Below are positions 51,585 through 60,500 of a stretch of DNA of 64,000 nt, in pieces. The stretch spans positions 1 through 64,000 of the forward strand of contig QFQQ01000033.1 of assembly GCA_003243445.1 (NCBI GenBank). The letters are read 5' to 3'. Source of the stretch: Citrobacter freundii (GTDB taxonomy: Bacteria > Bacteroidota > Bacteroidia > Chitinophagales > Chitinophagaceae). The translations under genes were made by a program, and so were the position numbers. Position 1 is the stretch's first letter. Every line of letters begins with the position of its first letter. Below the pieces are notes generated by a model that saw only the letters and a list, made by a program, of their open reading frames with translations, was not told the origin of the DNA and ran no database searches.

Positions 51585-52370
51585 TTAGAGGTCGTCTACA
51601 AGAAACTTCTTCCTTGCAAAGAATATGTATAGCGTGATATACGCGAGCACCCCGATCATCAATACGATAGCAGCGGGAGCGTCGGGATACATCACTTTTT
51701 CTCCGAATGGTATCGGGATAAGTACGTCTGATGTTTGTAATGGAAGAAAGTAGCTGATTGGCGCCAGCTTGAACTGGAATGTCATCAGGCCGCAGATCAG
51801 CCATTCGAAGATCAGGCCATAGAGGAAAAAGATGATGATCGCCAGGCCACTGCGGCGGAATAGTACCGCCAGCATTAGCGCAAGGAAAAGATAGGCGAGT
51901 GACTGGAAAAATACATAGATCAGGTATTCCATTCCCTCGAATGAGAAACTTCCACGGGAGATCAGGCCGAAGAACAGGGAGGTCACTCCGTTCAGCAAGG
52001 TGATCAGTACGGAGAACAATACCACCATGGCGATCTTCACGCTGATGAATTGTTTGCGGCTCCATCCATCAATAATATTCTGGCGGTGTGTTTTAAAATT
52101 GAATTCATTTACCATCAGCATGATGATGATCATTCCCGGAAAATAAAGCAACCAGCTGCTGAACCAGCCTACGGTCTGCCATACTTTAGGAAAGGCAAAT
52201 GGGCTGCCAAGCACCATGGAGCTGCCGGGCACTTCGGTTTGCGTCCGCTCAACAATGCTCCAGGCAATATAGTTAACAAGAAAAATGCTGGCTAAATAAA
52301 GTATCGAAAACACCCAGAAGGCGCGGTAGTTTTTAACTTTCAGCCATTCGATTCGTAAAAGGTGTGACAT
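51585..52370 (-). CDS. ABC transporter permease
   Basis: A 261-residue integral membrane protein with six hydrophobic segments (for example AFWVFSILYLASIFLVNYIA, WLLYFPGMIIIMLMVNEF, IAMVVLFSVLITLLNG, VLMIGVLAYITLYIFFA). It matches the ABC-2-type permease pattern and lies 21 bases downstream of the ATPase, on the same strand, so they form one exporter or efflux system. The substrate is unknown. Confidence 0.85.
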   Translation of the reverse strand: MSHLLRIEWLKVKNYRAFWVFSILYLASIFLVNYIAWSIVERTQTEVPGSSMVLGSPFAFPKVWQTVGWFSSWLLYFPGMIIIMLMVNEFNFKTHRQNIIDGWSRKQFISVKIAMVVLFSVLITLLNGVTSLFFGLISRGSFSFEGMEYLIYVFFQSLAYLFLALMLAVLFRRSGLAIIIFFLYGLIFEWLICGLMTFQFKLAPISYFLPLQTSDVLIPIPFGEKVMYPDAPAAIVLMIGVLAYITLYIFFARKKFLVDDL

Positions 52371-52391
52371 ATAATTAATTTATCGGTATGA

Positions 52392-53312
52392 TTAACGTTC
52401 GCTTTTTGTTCCGGTGATCTCGAGGAAGGTTGTTTCGAGGGATTTACGTTTTGTATTCAGTCTGCTTAATACAATACCGCGTTCGAAACAAAGCCTGTTC
52501 AGTTGTGTAGCAGAAATGCTGTCATCACAGAGTACCTGCAGATAGCCGTCATGTGTTTCAGTACCGCTTACGCCTGGTAATTGTTTAACAACATTATCCA
52601 GTGCAATGAGATCATCAGCACTGATCTCGAACACAACGGACTGTGTTGCATTGCCGGTCGTATCCAGTATTTCGCGAACGCTGCCGACAGCTTTCATGTG
52701 TCCTTTCTGGATGATGGCGACGTGTGTACATACCTTTTCAACCTCATCCAGGATATGGCTGGCCATGATGATGGTCTTGCCCTGACGGTTAAGATCTTTT
52801 ATGAGTGCCCTGATCTCTGCGATACCGGCAGGATCGAGGCCATTGGTAGGTTCATCAAATACAAGTATATCCGGATTGCCAAGCAGCGTTGATGCGATGG
52901 CAAGACGTTGCTTCATACCAAGCGAGTACGTGCTGAACTTGGAATCTTTTCGTTGGGTAAGGTTGACAATATCCAGTACGCGTGCGATATCTTCCCTGCC
53001 ACGTTGCTTGATCTCTGCCGCAATGATCAGGTTTTTTTCACCACTTAAATAATGATAGAAATTGGGTGTTTCGAGCAATGTTCCGATCCGTTGGCGTGTC
53101 AGTTCTGAACCGGCCTCGCCGTTCCAGAGAAAAGAACCGGAACTCGCTTTCAGGATATCCATAACGATACCAAGCAGCGTGGTCTTACCACTGCCGTTGG
53201 GGCCAAGGATACCAAACACACTCCCTTTGGGCACTTCAAAGGAAATGTTGTCGAGGGCTTTGATCGGCCCATAGAATTTGGAGATTTTGTCGATAGTGAG
53301 AATGGAGCTCAT
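52392..53312 (-). CDS. ABC transporter ATP-binding protein
   Basis: A 306-residue ATPase. Walker A FGILGPNGSGKTTLLG near 33-48, the signature YSLGMKQRLAIASTL, Walker B DILVFDEPTNGLDPAG and the switch His in MASHILDE are all present. After residue 220 there is a C-terminal extension seen in the ABC-2 exporter group. It pairs with the permease encoded directly downstream. Confidence 0.93.
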   Translation of the reverse strand: MSSILTIDKISKFYGPIKALDNISFEVPKGSVFGILGPNGSGKTTLLGIVMDILKASSGSFLWNGEAGSELTRQRIGTLLETPNFYHYLSGEKNLIIAAEIKQRGREDIARVLDIVNLTQRKDSKFSTYSLGMKQRLAIASTLLGNPDILVFDEPTNGLDPAGIAEIRALIKDLNRQGKTIIMASHILDEVEKVCTHVAIIQKGHMKAVGSVREILDTTGNATQSVVFEISADDLIALDNVVKQLPGVSGTETHDGYLQVLCDDSISATQLNRLCFERGIVLSRLNTKRKSLETTFLEITGTKSER

Positions 53313-53715
53313 AATGCGTGATTGTTGTCTGAAGATAAGCGTTTATGCCGCTTTTCAAAGTAAAAAAGTGATTGTTTAGGCTTGTGGAATGATGAGAGGG
53401 GCAGTTTTGTTTTTTATGGGATTGATAGGTGTTTGGGTACACAGTTAGGAAAGGTACCGCATTGCGGAAACGCCCCTTGCCGGCACGCCTGCCGGTCGCA
53501 GTTCGACTGCGCAATAAAATATCACGAATAGGAAAGCCCAGCTTACGTATCGCAGGATCTTGCGCCGCTTTTCGGCCAGGCACGGCTATACGAGTGCGCG
53601 GCTGAATCGCCGCTAAAAAAAGTCAGTTCGCAACCAGCAAGCAAAAGTTTTTGCTGGTCTATAAAAATTCATCTTAGCTCTGTATTTTATTTTCATAGAT
53701 GATAATAAAAGGCAT
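53313..53715. other. Intergenic region with GC-rich, hairpin-dense segment
   Basis: This gap holds no gene I can support. Bases 53455-53613 are more GC-rich than the neighbours and contain several short stems: CCGGC/GCCGG near 53478-53495, GCAGT/ACTGC near 53498-53510, and GCGGC/GCCGC at 53598-53613. A further hairpin ACCAGCAA/TTGCTGGT lies at 53633-53658. It could be a small structured RNA, a decayed mobile element or a dispersed repeat. Confidence 0.4.
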
Positions 53716-53747
53716 AAAAAAACGGCAAGCGGATTTCCGTTGCCGTT
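53716..53747 (-). terminator. Intrinsic terminator of the DUF6159 gene
   Basis: On the minus strand AACGGCAA (53740-53747) pairs with TTGCCGTT (53721-53728), with CGGA/TCCG nested inside, followed by TTTTT. Confidence 0.85.
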
Positions 53748-53766
53748 TCGTAAGCTGACCAGGTAA

Positions 53767-54600
53767 TTATTTCTTATTTACAAACAGGTTGTCGATCGCC
53801 TGCTGGTTGAAATGCGCAACAGGATCGCCATTGATGTTATGATAGACTGCGCTGACAAAGATCATCTCAGAAGCGCTGATGATGGCGACAACCGTAAATG
53901 CGCCGATGGCAGCGAGTACAATACCAGCGATCGGGTGGATCAATGACCCGACCAGGTAGAGCAGCAAACCTGCACCGAGCATCCCGATGAATTTGATCAG
54001 GCCAAAGCTGAATGTGGCGCCAAGGCTTTCACCCCATTTCTCTTTCATCATCCTGGATGAACGTTTGAATGCTTCGATCGGGCCAACATTTTCATACGCA
54101 ATGATCGGTACTACGAAGAATGTTGCAATAGCCCAAACCACGCCCAGTATACCCGTGATGATCTTTCCGATCACGCCGGATTCTTCCTGGATAGCTTTTA
54201 ATATCGTACCAACGATCGCTGCAAAAACAGCCCAGGCAAAGATGGCACCGATACGGCTGATAGCAAATTGAAGACCAGCACGGATCGTCACTTCTTCCCC
54301 ACGAAAATATAACCTTGTGCAATGCACCAACGCCATATTAAAGAATACGATCACGAAATAGTTAGCTACATAAAAAACGAAGATGAGGAAGTAGATGGTC
54401 GCATTGTTCTGCTGTTCACCAACACCGTCAAGATCCCAGTCGTTCACGGCCAGCAAACCTGTAAAAAATGAACCGATCACGAGCAAAAGGGAGATGCCGG
54501 AAAGAACCGGGAAAAGGATCAGTTGTTTATTCTCTTTTAAAACTTTGAAGCTGTTCATGGCAAGTGTCCAGCCATTAGACAAGCGGTCTAAAAAACTCAT
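53767..54600 (-). CDS. DUF6159-family integral membrane protein
   Basis: A 277-residue protein of the DUF6159 family, opening SFLDRLSNGWTLAMNSFKVL and then five to six hydrophobic segments (LILFPVLSGISLLLVIGSFF, FLIFVFYVANYFVIVFFNMA and others). The conserved middle IIAYENVGPIEAFKRSSRMM fits the family. No function is known. It is a single gene with its own terminator. Confidence 0.85.
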   Translation of the reverse strand: MSFLDRLSNGWTLAMNSFKVLKENKQLILFPVLSGISLLLVIGSFFTGLLAVNDWDLDGVGEQQNNATIYFLIFVFYVANYFVIVFFNMALVHCTRLYFRGEEVTIRAGLQFAISRIGAIFAWAVFAAIVGTILKAIQEESGVIGKIITGILGVVWAIATFFVVPIIAYENVGPIEAFKRSSRMMKEKWGESLGATFSFGLIKFIGMLGAGLLLYLVGSLIHPIAGIVLAAIGAFTVVAIISASEMIFVSAVYHNINGDPVAHFNQQAIDNLFVNKK

Positions 54601-54704
54601 AAGACAAATTTGATTTTGAATATGAATATACGAAACTGCGCCGGGTTTTCTATCGTTAAACTACTAAGTAAGCCAACTTGCTGGTTATAACCTCAAAGCA
54701 GTTC

Positions 54705-55014
54705 GATGGCCGATGGCAGTTGACTACCAAGAGGCAAATTGCTTTTCTCAGGCTTCCTTCCCGTCTTTTCCCGCCTCCCGGTTTATTTTTTACCGGTAAG
54801 GCGGGAAGACGGGAAGAGCGAACAAAAGCAGCAGTTTAACTAAGCCAACTTGCCATTTAATTAAAGCATTATAGTAACCCGATGGCTGATGGCCGACTTG
54901 GTGCGATAGAACGGATATAATCCCGTAATGGAGCGATGTAATGATTGATAAGATGCAGTACCTTCAGCCAAAAGAGAGAAATCGGCCATCGACCATCGGT
55001 CATCAGCCATCGAT
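54705..55014. repeat. Compound repeat region: family A arms around a family G hairpin
   Basis: Family A units occur at 54705-54718 (GATGGCC, GATGGCA), at 54881-54894 (GATGGCT, GATGGCC), and in right-arm polarity at 54987-55014 (CATCGAC, CATCGGT, CATCAGC, CATCGAT). Inside lies a separate long hairpin at 54757-54816. A sequence beginning TAAGCCAACTTGC occurs at 54668 and again at 54841. Together these fill the 423-base gap between the DUF6159 and GH43 genes. Confidence 0.7.
54757..54816. repeat. Long GC-rich hairpin (candidate family G)
   Basis: AGGCGGGAAGACGGGAAG (54799-54816) pairs with its complement at 54757-54776 with a two-base bulge, and CCGGT/ACCGG continues the stem inward around an AT loop. 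The right arm repeats CGGGAAGN at 8 bp, so it resembles the array families in miniature. Confidence 0.7.
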
Positions 55015-55023
55015 TTCAGGTCT

Positions 55024-56031
55024 CTAGCGTAATACATTCCGCTCTACACCTTCCCTTGTGATCACCACGGGTTTGATCATTCCCTTCTCATCAAAATACA
55101 TTCTTTCGATGCAGGTTTCCCTCGAGTTGCCGCTTTTTTCTGTAAGCGGGCGGCGATGATAAACGATATACCACTGATCTTTCTTTTCATCATGGATCAC
55201 CGAGTGGTGGCCCGCGCCATTGGCGATCGTGGAATCCTGTTGCAGGATCTTTCCAATCCTTTTGAAAGGACCAAAAGGCGAATCGGCCACGGCATATGCC
55301 ACGGAATAGTCTGGCCCCGTCCAACCGCCTTCTGACCACATGAAATAATACTTTCCATTGCGGATGAACATGAACGGCCCTTCGACATAGCCTTCCGGTG
55401 TGATCTCTTTGAAGGTTGTACCGTCTTCAAAAGGAATAAAACCGGTGAAGTCCTTGTTCAGTTTGGCAACATTGCAATGTCTCCATCCGCCATAGAACAG
55501 ATAATATTGACCATTGGCATCTTTGAATGCAAACTGATCGATCGGCTGTGCACCGTTATAGAATTTACCGATCAATGGTTTGCCAAGATGATCACGGAAT
55601 GGGCCCTCAGGTTTGTCCGCAACGCCAACGCCGATCCCGCCGGTCTCATTATCATTTTGAATATCATTGGCGCCGAAGAACAGGTAATATTTTTTGTCTT
55701 TATAAACAATGGAGGGAGCCCACATTGCGCGTTTTGCCCATTTGATCGATGCGGTATCTATGACAGCCGGATGCTTTTTCCAGGTGATCAGATCTTTTGA
55801 AGAGAACGCATCCAGGAATACCTGCTTATTATATGGAGCGGAAAATGTCGGGTAGATCCAATAGGTCTTATCAAAGATCACCGCCTCCGGGTCTGCATAC
55901 CAGCCCGGGAACAAGGGATTGCCGGATCTGGCAGTATCTTTTTTTTGCTGCGCAAAAACCGAAATATTCAGCAGGATTGCAAATAGAATCAGGCAGGCTT
56001 GCGTAGCTTTGGGAACATAATTTCTTTTCAT
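55024..56031 (-). CDS. Glycoside hydrolase family 43 protein
   Basis: A 335-residue secreted glycosidase with a five-bladed propeller fold. After a signal peptide (ACLILFAILLNISVFAQQ) come the GH43 features: catalytic base in FPGWYADPEAVIFD, pKa-modulating Asp in NGAQPIDQFAFKD, and the acid in ITPEGYVEGPFMF. GAGHHSVIHD marks the active-site His. The family acts on arabinan, xylan or related side chains; the exact substrate cannot be read here. No SusC/D genes are nearby. ATG 56031 gives the better signal peptide. Confidence 0.92.
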   Translation of the reverse strand: MKRNYVPKATQACLILFAILLNISVFAQQKKDTARSGNPLFPGWYADPEAVIFDKTYWIYPTFSAPYNKQVFLDAFSSKDLITWKKHPAVIDTASIKWAKRAMWAPSIVYKDKKYYLFFGANDIQNDNETGGIGVGVADKPEGPFRDHLGKPLIGKFYNGAQPIDQFAFKDANGQYYLFYGGWRHCNVAKLNKDFTGFIPFEDGTTFKEITPEGYVEGPFMFIRNGKYYFMWSEGGWTGPDYSVAYAVADSPFGPFKRIGKILQQDSTIANGAGHHSVIHDEKKDQWYIVYHRRPLTEKSGNSRETCIERMYFDEKGMIKPVVITREGVERNVLR

Positions 56032-56203
56032 GCGATGATGCTGTTTATACATTTTGACTAAAGTACGGAATTATCCCGTTGGGTTACCGATTGCCACCGT
56101 TGCAACAGGAACATCACAGCCGGGAAGATGATCTCCAAACTTGTATTGAACGGCATTCATGCGCAGGAAGAGTACTGATTAAATAACAGTTCAAGCTCCG
56201 GTT

Positions 56204-57127
56204 ATGGCGACCATATTAATTACAGGCGGAACGGGTCTCATTGGCAAGGCGCTTTCCGCTTCTCTGGCAGAGAACGGTCATAAGGTCATCATTCTTACAC
56301 GTGATCCTTCGAAGCATCAACCACAACAAAATATCCGTTACGCAAGCTGGGATATCAACCGCCAGACGATTGATAAAGATGCGATCTCTTCCGCTGATCA
56401 TATCATTCACCTGGCAGGTGCCGGTGTGGCGGAAAAACGATGGACCGATGCCCGGAAAAAGGAGATCATCGACAGCCGTGTTAAAAGCAGTGAACTGCTA
56501 ATAAAGGCGTTGAGGGAAAACTCCAATCATGTTCAGTCGGTGATCAGTTCGTCTGCAATAGGCTGGTATGGTCCCGATCCGCAAATACCCAATCCAAGAC
56601 CATTTACGGAAGAAGACAATGCTGCTCCTGGTTTTCTTGGCGATACCTGTCTGAAATGGGAAAAGAGCATTGAACCGGTAACAACACTTGGAAAGAGGCT
56701 GGTCATCATGCGCACGGGAATTGTATTGAGTAAAGAAGGTGGTGCGCTTGCGGAATTTAAAAAGCCTGTGAAATTCGGTGTGGCGGCCATTCTTGGCAGT
56801 GGAAACCAGGTCATCAGCTGGATCCATATTGATGATCTGGTAAGAATGTATATTAAATGCATCGATGAAGAGAAAATGCAGGGTGTGTTCAACGCCGTTG
56901 CTCCAAAACCGGTTTCAAACAGTGAGCTTACAACAAAGCTGGCGAAAGAGGTAAAGGGTAAATTTTATATTCCACTGCATGTTCCGGTTTTTGTATTGAA
57001 AATGATGCTGGGAGAGATGAGTGTTGAAGTATTGAAAAGTGCAACAGTAAGTTCAGTGAAAATGCATCTTGCTGATTTTACTTTTTTATATCCGACGATT
57101 GATGCGGCATTGCCGGTGCTTATATAG
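56204..57127 (+). CDS. TIGR01777-family NAD(P)-dependent epimerase (paralogue 2)
   Basis: A 307-residue protein of the same family as 9383-10378. ATILITGGTGLIGKALSASL is the nucleotide site, HIIHLAGAGVAEKRWT and SSAIGWYGPD the central motifs, and the C-terminal LKSATVSSVKMHLADFTFLY is the DUF1731-like tail. It is closer to the classical YfcH form than paralogue 1. It stands alone on its strand; I saw no TTTCA-N8-TGAAA site just before it. Confidence 0.92.
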   Translation: MATILITGGTGLIGKALSASLAENGHKVIILTRDPSKHQPQQNIRYASWDINRQTIDKDAISSADHIIHLAGAGVAEKRWTDARKKEIIDSRVKSSELLIKALRENSNHVQSVISSSAIGWYGPDPQIPNPRPFTEEDNAAPGFLGDTCLKWEKSIEPVTTLGKRLVIMRTGIVLSKEGGALAEFKKPVKFGVAAILGSGNQVISWIHIDDLVRMYIKCIDEEKMQGVFNAVAPKPVSNSELTTKLAKEVKGKFYIPLHVPVFVLKMMLGEMSVEVLKSATVSSVKMHLADFTFLYPTIDAALPVLI

Positions 57128-57263
57128 CTGTGAGACGCTTACTCTTCGCAATGTATAAGTAATTTGTTGTAATGTGCGTCTGCCAGTCAAACTGAAATAA
57201 ATCATCATTTATCTTTCTAATATAAAGAAAATCCGATTTTTAATTATCTCAATCTGCATAAGC

Positions 57264-57405
57264 ATCCTGGGTCCCGGATCGATGTCCGCGGTAAACTGCC
57301 TTGTCATCCCGGGTCTGCGTCGTTTGCGATTGTTATCGTCTCAAACTTGACCGCCCGGGATGACAGTAGTTTACCCCAGACTTTGATCCGTGCCCCGGGA
57401 TGACA
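57264..57405. repeat. Long imperfect hairpin with TGTCATCCCGGG arms
   Basis: The left arm 57264-57313 ends with TGTCATCCCGGG; the right arm 57354-57402 begins CCCGGGATGACA. GGTAAACT (57290-57297) pairs with AGTTTACC (57368-57375), and the outer parts also align, so about 50 bases pair with some mismatches around a 40-base loop. A third CCCGGGATGACA lies at 57394-57405. It is the main content of the 464-base gap 57128-57591. Confidence 0.8.
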
Positions 57406-57542
57406 ACGAGTCTTTCCTTTGTGTTCAAACAGATGAAGGGAATGTCATAGCGGATCTAAAAGCTTATGCAAAACCAGATTCCTCAATAGGCTTTAAACAC
57501 TGATCATTATCCAAAATGTTTTTAAGGTTAATGCTTAGCAAT

Positions 57543-57572
57543 AAAAAAGGACCCGTAATCAGGTCCTTTTTT
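57543..57572. terminator. Intrinsic terminator of the M16 operon
   Basis: AAAAAAGGACC (57543-57553) pairs perfectly with GGTCCTTTTTT (57562-57572) across 8 bases. Confidence 0.93.
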
Positions 57573-57591
57573 CTAATAGTTCAATATCATC

Positions 57592-58932
57592 TTAGAATGC
57601 CTTCTTCTCAGCCGGCATCTTCGGTGTTTCTTTCTGTGTATACATTGTAGGCGTTACTTTTTTAGGATCGCCCTGGTATACCCAGGTAATGTTGTTGATG
57701 TATTTATTGAACGCAGCATTCATTTGTGCCAGCGTTACCTTGTCTACTTCTTCTTTAAGTCTGATCGCTCTTTTCCAATCGCCGAACAATACTTCGTTTG
57801 AAGCCATTGACGCAGCCTGTGCTTCATTGGTTTCATTACGATAGTAAATACCGGTAAGGAAGCCTGTTTTTTCATTCTTCAGTTCGTCTTCGGTGAAGCC
57901 GTCTTTTTTTACCTTATCGATCAGTCCACGTGCCACTGCAATATACTTATCGGGCTCGGTTGTGGTAACAGAAAGTGTTGCGTATGGAGTTGTACCGCCA
58001 TTGAACCATGCCTGTGGTGCATAGGATAAACCATGTTTGCTGCGAACTTCCAGGAAGTGTTTGTTGGCAAAGATGTTCATTGCGAGTGAGAACGCGGTGT
58101 AATCAGCTGTTCCGGGCAGAGGACCGCTGGCAATGCCTCTCACATAGTTGGTGGCGTTTGCTCTTTCTTCTTCCTTGAATGAATTTGCCGCTGGAGTATA
58201 GCTTTTCTTTTGCTCAACAAAAGGCTTTCCGGCAGGAACTTTTGCCAGCAGATCTTTTACGCTTTTTTCAATCACAGCTTTATCAAGATCGGCCACGATG
58301 ATGATCACCAGTCTTGAACGTGTAAATACAGATTGCCAGTATTTTTTTGTAACCTCAGGCGTTAAAGCCGTGATGGAAGCAACAGTTCCGTTTGGCTCTT
58401 TTGCATAATTGGTTCCTGCAAATGCAGTTTGTTTGGCGAGTTTATTGATCGCATTGTCAGGGCTTGATTCGTTTGCGCGCAGGTTATTGATCGCATCCTG
58501 TTTGATGCGTTCGAATTCCTTTGCGTCGAATTTTGGAATCGTCAACGCATCTGTATACAAAGGCCATACAGTTTCAAAGTCGCTTTTGATACAATTGAGA
58601 CTGAAAGAGGCGAAATCCATTCCTGAGTTGCCGCCGATATAAGCACTTACCTTGTCAAGTTTATCTTTGAAACTGTTCTTGTCATCTTTCGTTGTACCGC
58701 ATTCGGTCAATGCGTCGATGGCGAGGTTTTCGATTCCGGCCTGTGCGGCAGTGTAGTTTTGTGTACCGCCTTTGAGCACGGTTTGAATTACCACGATATC
58801 ATTGCCGCTCGGCTGAACGATCACTTTCACACCATTGACCGTCATTTCATAAGGTTTTGCCTGTTGAGCAAACACCGTGAAGGGCGTCGCCATCGCGAAC
58901 AGGTAAAATGTATATTGAAAAATCTTTTTCAT
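57592..58932 (-). CDS. M16-family peptidase-like protein, non-catalytic subunit
   Basis: A 446-residue exported protein with the M16 fold. A signal peptide (MKKIFQYTFYLFAMATPFTV, cut after AQQ) precedes the N-terminal domain, which has no HxxEH zinc motif. The C-terminal domain has FLEVRSKHGLSYAPQAWF, the arginine/tyrosine motif that completes the active site of the partner. This is the usual two-gene arrangement in which the second protein completes the catalytic first one (58985-60346), 52 bases upstream. Confidence 0.9.
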   Translation of the reverse strand: MKKIFQYTFYLFAMATPFTVFAQQAKPYEMTVNGVKVIVQPSGNDIVVIQTVLKGGTQNYTAAQAGIENLAIDALTECGTTKDDKNSFKDKLDKVSAYIGGNSGMDFASFSLNCIKSDFETVWPLYTDALTIPKFDAKEFERIKQDAINNLRANESSPDNAINKLAKQTAFAGTNYAKEPNGTVASITALTPEVTKKYWQSVFTRSRLVIIIVADLDKAVIEKSVKDLLAKVPAGKPFVEQKKSYTPAANSFKEEERANATNYVRGIASGPLPGTADYTAFSLAMNIFANKHFLEVRSKHGLSYAPQAWFNGGTTPYATLSVTTTEPDKYIAVARGLIDKVKKDGFTEDELKNEKTGFLTGIYYRNETNEAQAASMASNEVLFGDWKRAIRLKEEVDKVTLAQMNAAFNKYINNITWVYQGDPKKVTPTMYTQKETPKMPAEKKAF

Positions 58933-58984
58933 CCGTAATATTTTTAGTTTATGCTGATGGTTGATCAGTCAATTTGCAGATACA

Positions 58985-60346
58985 TTAGTTTTTGAAAAAT
59001 TCTTCCGGCTTCAATTGTTTGTTCATCTCTTCATTGATGATCATGCCGGCTACGAATGGTTTACCGATCACATATTTTTTCAGGTAAGCCTGAATGTCTG
59101 CACGTGAGATGTTCATCAATGCCTTCATGTAATCTGTATAATAATCCAGTGAAGCGCTGCACCACCAGAATGTAAGTGAACTGCTCAATGCAGATGGCTT
59201 TTCATTCTGACGGATAAAGTTGCGGCGCAGGATATCTTTTGCAGTCTGCAATTGCTCATCAGTAAAGTAATCAGCATCCGCCATATGACTTACCTGGTTG
59301 TTCAGCTCCGCAGTGAACTCTTTCAGCTTGCCGGGGTTTGGAACGGCAAATATTGTTACAGGTCCGACATGTGCAGCAGTCTGGTAAGAAACACCGGCAT
59401 AGCTTGCAAGACCTTTATCAACGATCGCCTGTTGCCATTTGGATGAATTCAAACCAAGTACGGTTGAGAATACATCAGCGGCCAGGGTTCCGATCGAATC
59501 GGTTCCTGTGCTTGGACCCTGCCAAACATACATCAGGTAAGGTGTTTGTGCAATGGATGACTGTGTGATGATGTATTCAGTTTTCTCAATCGGTTTGAAA
59601 TCCGGGATCGGGAATTTTTCATGCGGATCAAAGCCGCTGCTTTTCCAGTCTCCAAAGATTGCTTTTGCTTTTGCAAAAGCGTCTGTTGGATTTACGTCGC
59701 CTGTAATTACAAGCAATGAGTTATTGGGAAAATAGTATTTGTCTTTGATGATCATCATCTTTTCCGGCGTAGCGGTATTAATGATATCATGATCACCGAT
59801 CGGGTTTTTGCGGGTGAAGAGATCGCCCCATACTTTTTTATTGACCGCCATGGATAGTTGAAATCCGGGATCGCTTTCTGCGCGCTGGAATTCACCATCT
59901 ACTACCGGTCTCTCTTTTTGCATGTCTTCCGTGCGGTAGACCGGGAAGCGGATCGCGGCATTCATAAATTTCAGACCAGCGGTCAAACTGTCTTTGTCAA
60001 ACGTAAAGAAATAGTTGACACGTTCACCACCGGTTGTGCCATTCCAGATCATACCAAGTTCTTCCGTGCGTTTGATGAACTTTTCCTGATCGGGATAATC
60101 TTTATTTGCTTTGAAGAACATGTGCTCAAACAAATGCGACAAGCCACTGTATTCGGGTCCTTCAGTGTATGCACCATTTTTTACAGCGATTTCGATTGTT
60201 GCCAGCGGTACTTTGTGGTTTTCAATAACGACTACTTCCAGCCCATTGTCCAGTTTCTGCCAGAAATAATGATCAGGTAGTCTTGGTTGAGAGAATGCAG
60301 TAATGCTGCTGACCAGCATTGCTGCTACAAATAATTGCTTATTCAT
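58985..60346 (-). CDS. M16-family zinc metallopeptidase, catalytic subunit
   Basis: A 453-residue exported protein. The signal peptide (AAMLVSSITAFSQ) precedes the inverted zinc motif HLFEH at residues 71-75 in YSGLSHLFEHMFFKA, with the downstream zinc ligand expected near 150 (RPVVDGEFQRAESD). It acts with the non-catalytic protein encoded downstream, probably degrading peptides in the periplasm. Confidence 0.93.
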   Translation of the reverse strand: MNKQLFVAAMLVSSITAFSQPRLPDHYFWQKLDNGLEVVVIENHKVPLATIEIAVKNGAYTEGPEYSGLSHLFEHMFFKANKDYPDQEKFIKRTEELGMIWNGTTGGERVNYFFTFDKDSLTAGLKFMNAAIRFPVYRTEDMQKERPVVDGEFQRAESDPGFQLSMAVNKKVWGDLFTRKNPIGDHDIINTATPEKMMIIKDKYYFPNNSLLVITGDVNPTDAFAKAKAIFGDWKSSGFDPHEKFPIPDFKPIEKTEYIITQSSIAQTPYLMYVWQGPSTGTDSIGTLAADVFSTVLGLNSSKWQQAIVDKGLASYAGVSYQTAAHVGPVTIFAVPNPGKLKEFTAELNNQVSHMADADYFTDEQLQTAKDILRRNFIRQNEKPSALSSSLTFWWCSASLDYYTDYMKALMNISRADIQAYLKKYVIGKPFVAGMIINEEMNKQLKPEEFFKN

Positions 60347-60500
60347 AGAAAAATAATTGAACCTGTACAGTACAGGTGGTTAAGGGATGGAGGGGAAGGT
60401 ACGAAGGCCGGAAAATATTTAACCCCTGTTTTTACAGGATAATCTGCGAAAATTTAATAGCGGTGATAAAGAAGGATGCCCGGTTCTTATTCGGGATATT

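Noticed and set aside
53236..53583. Minus-strand frame of 115 codons in the GC-rich gap before the ABC ATPase
   Set aside because: It overlaps the start of the ATPase gene and has no recognisable features; hairpin structure explains the region better.
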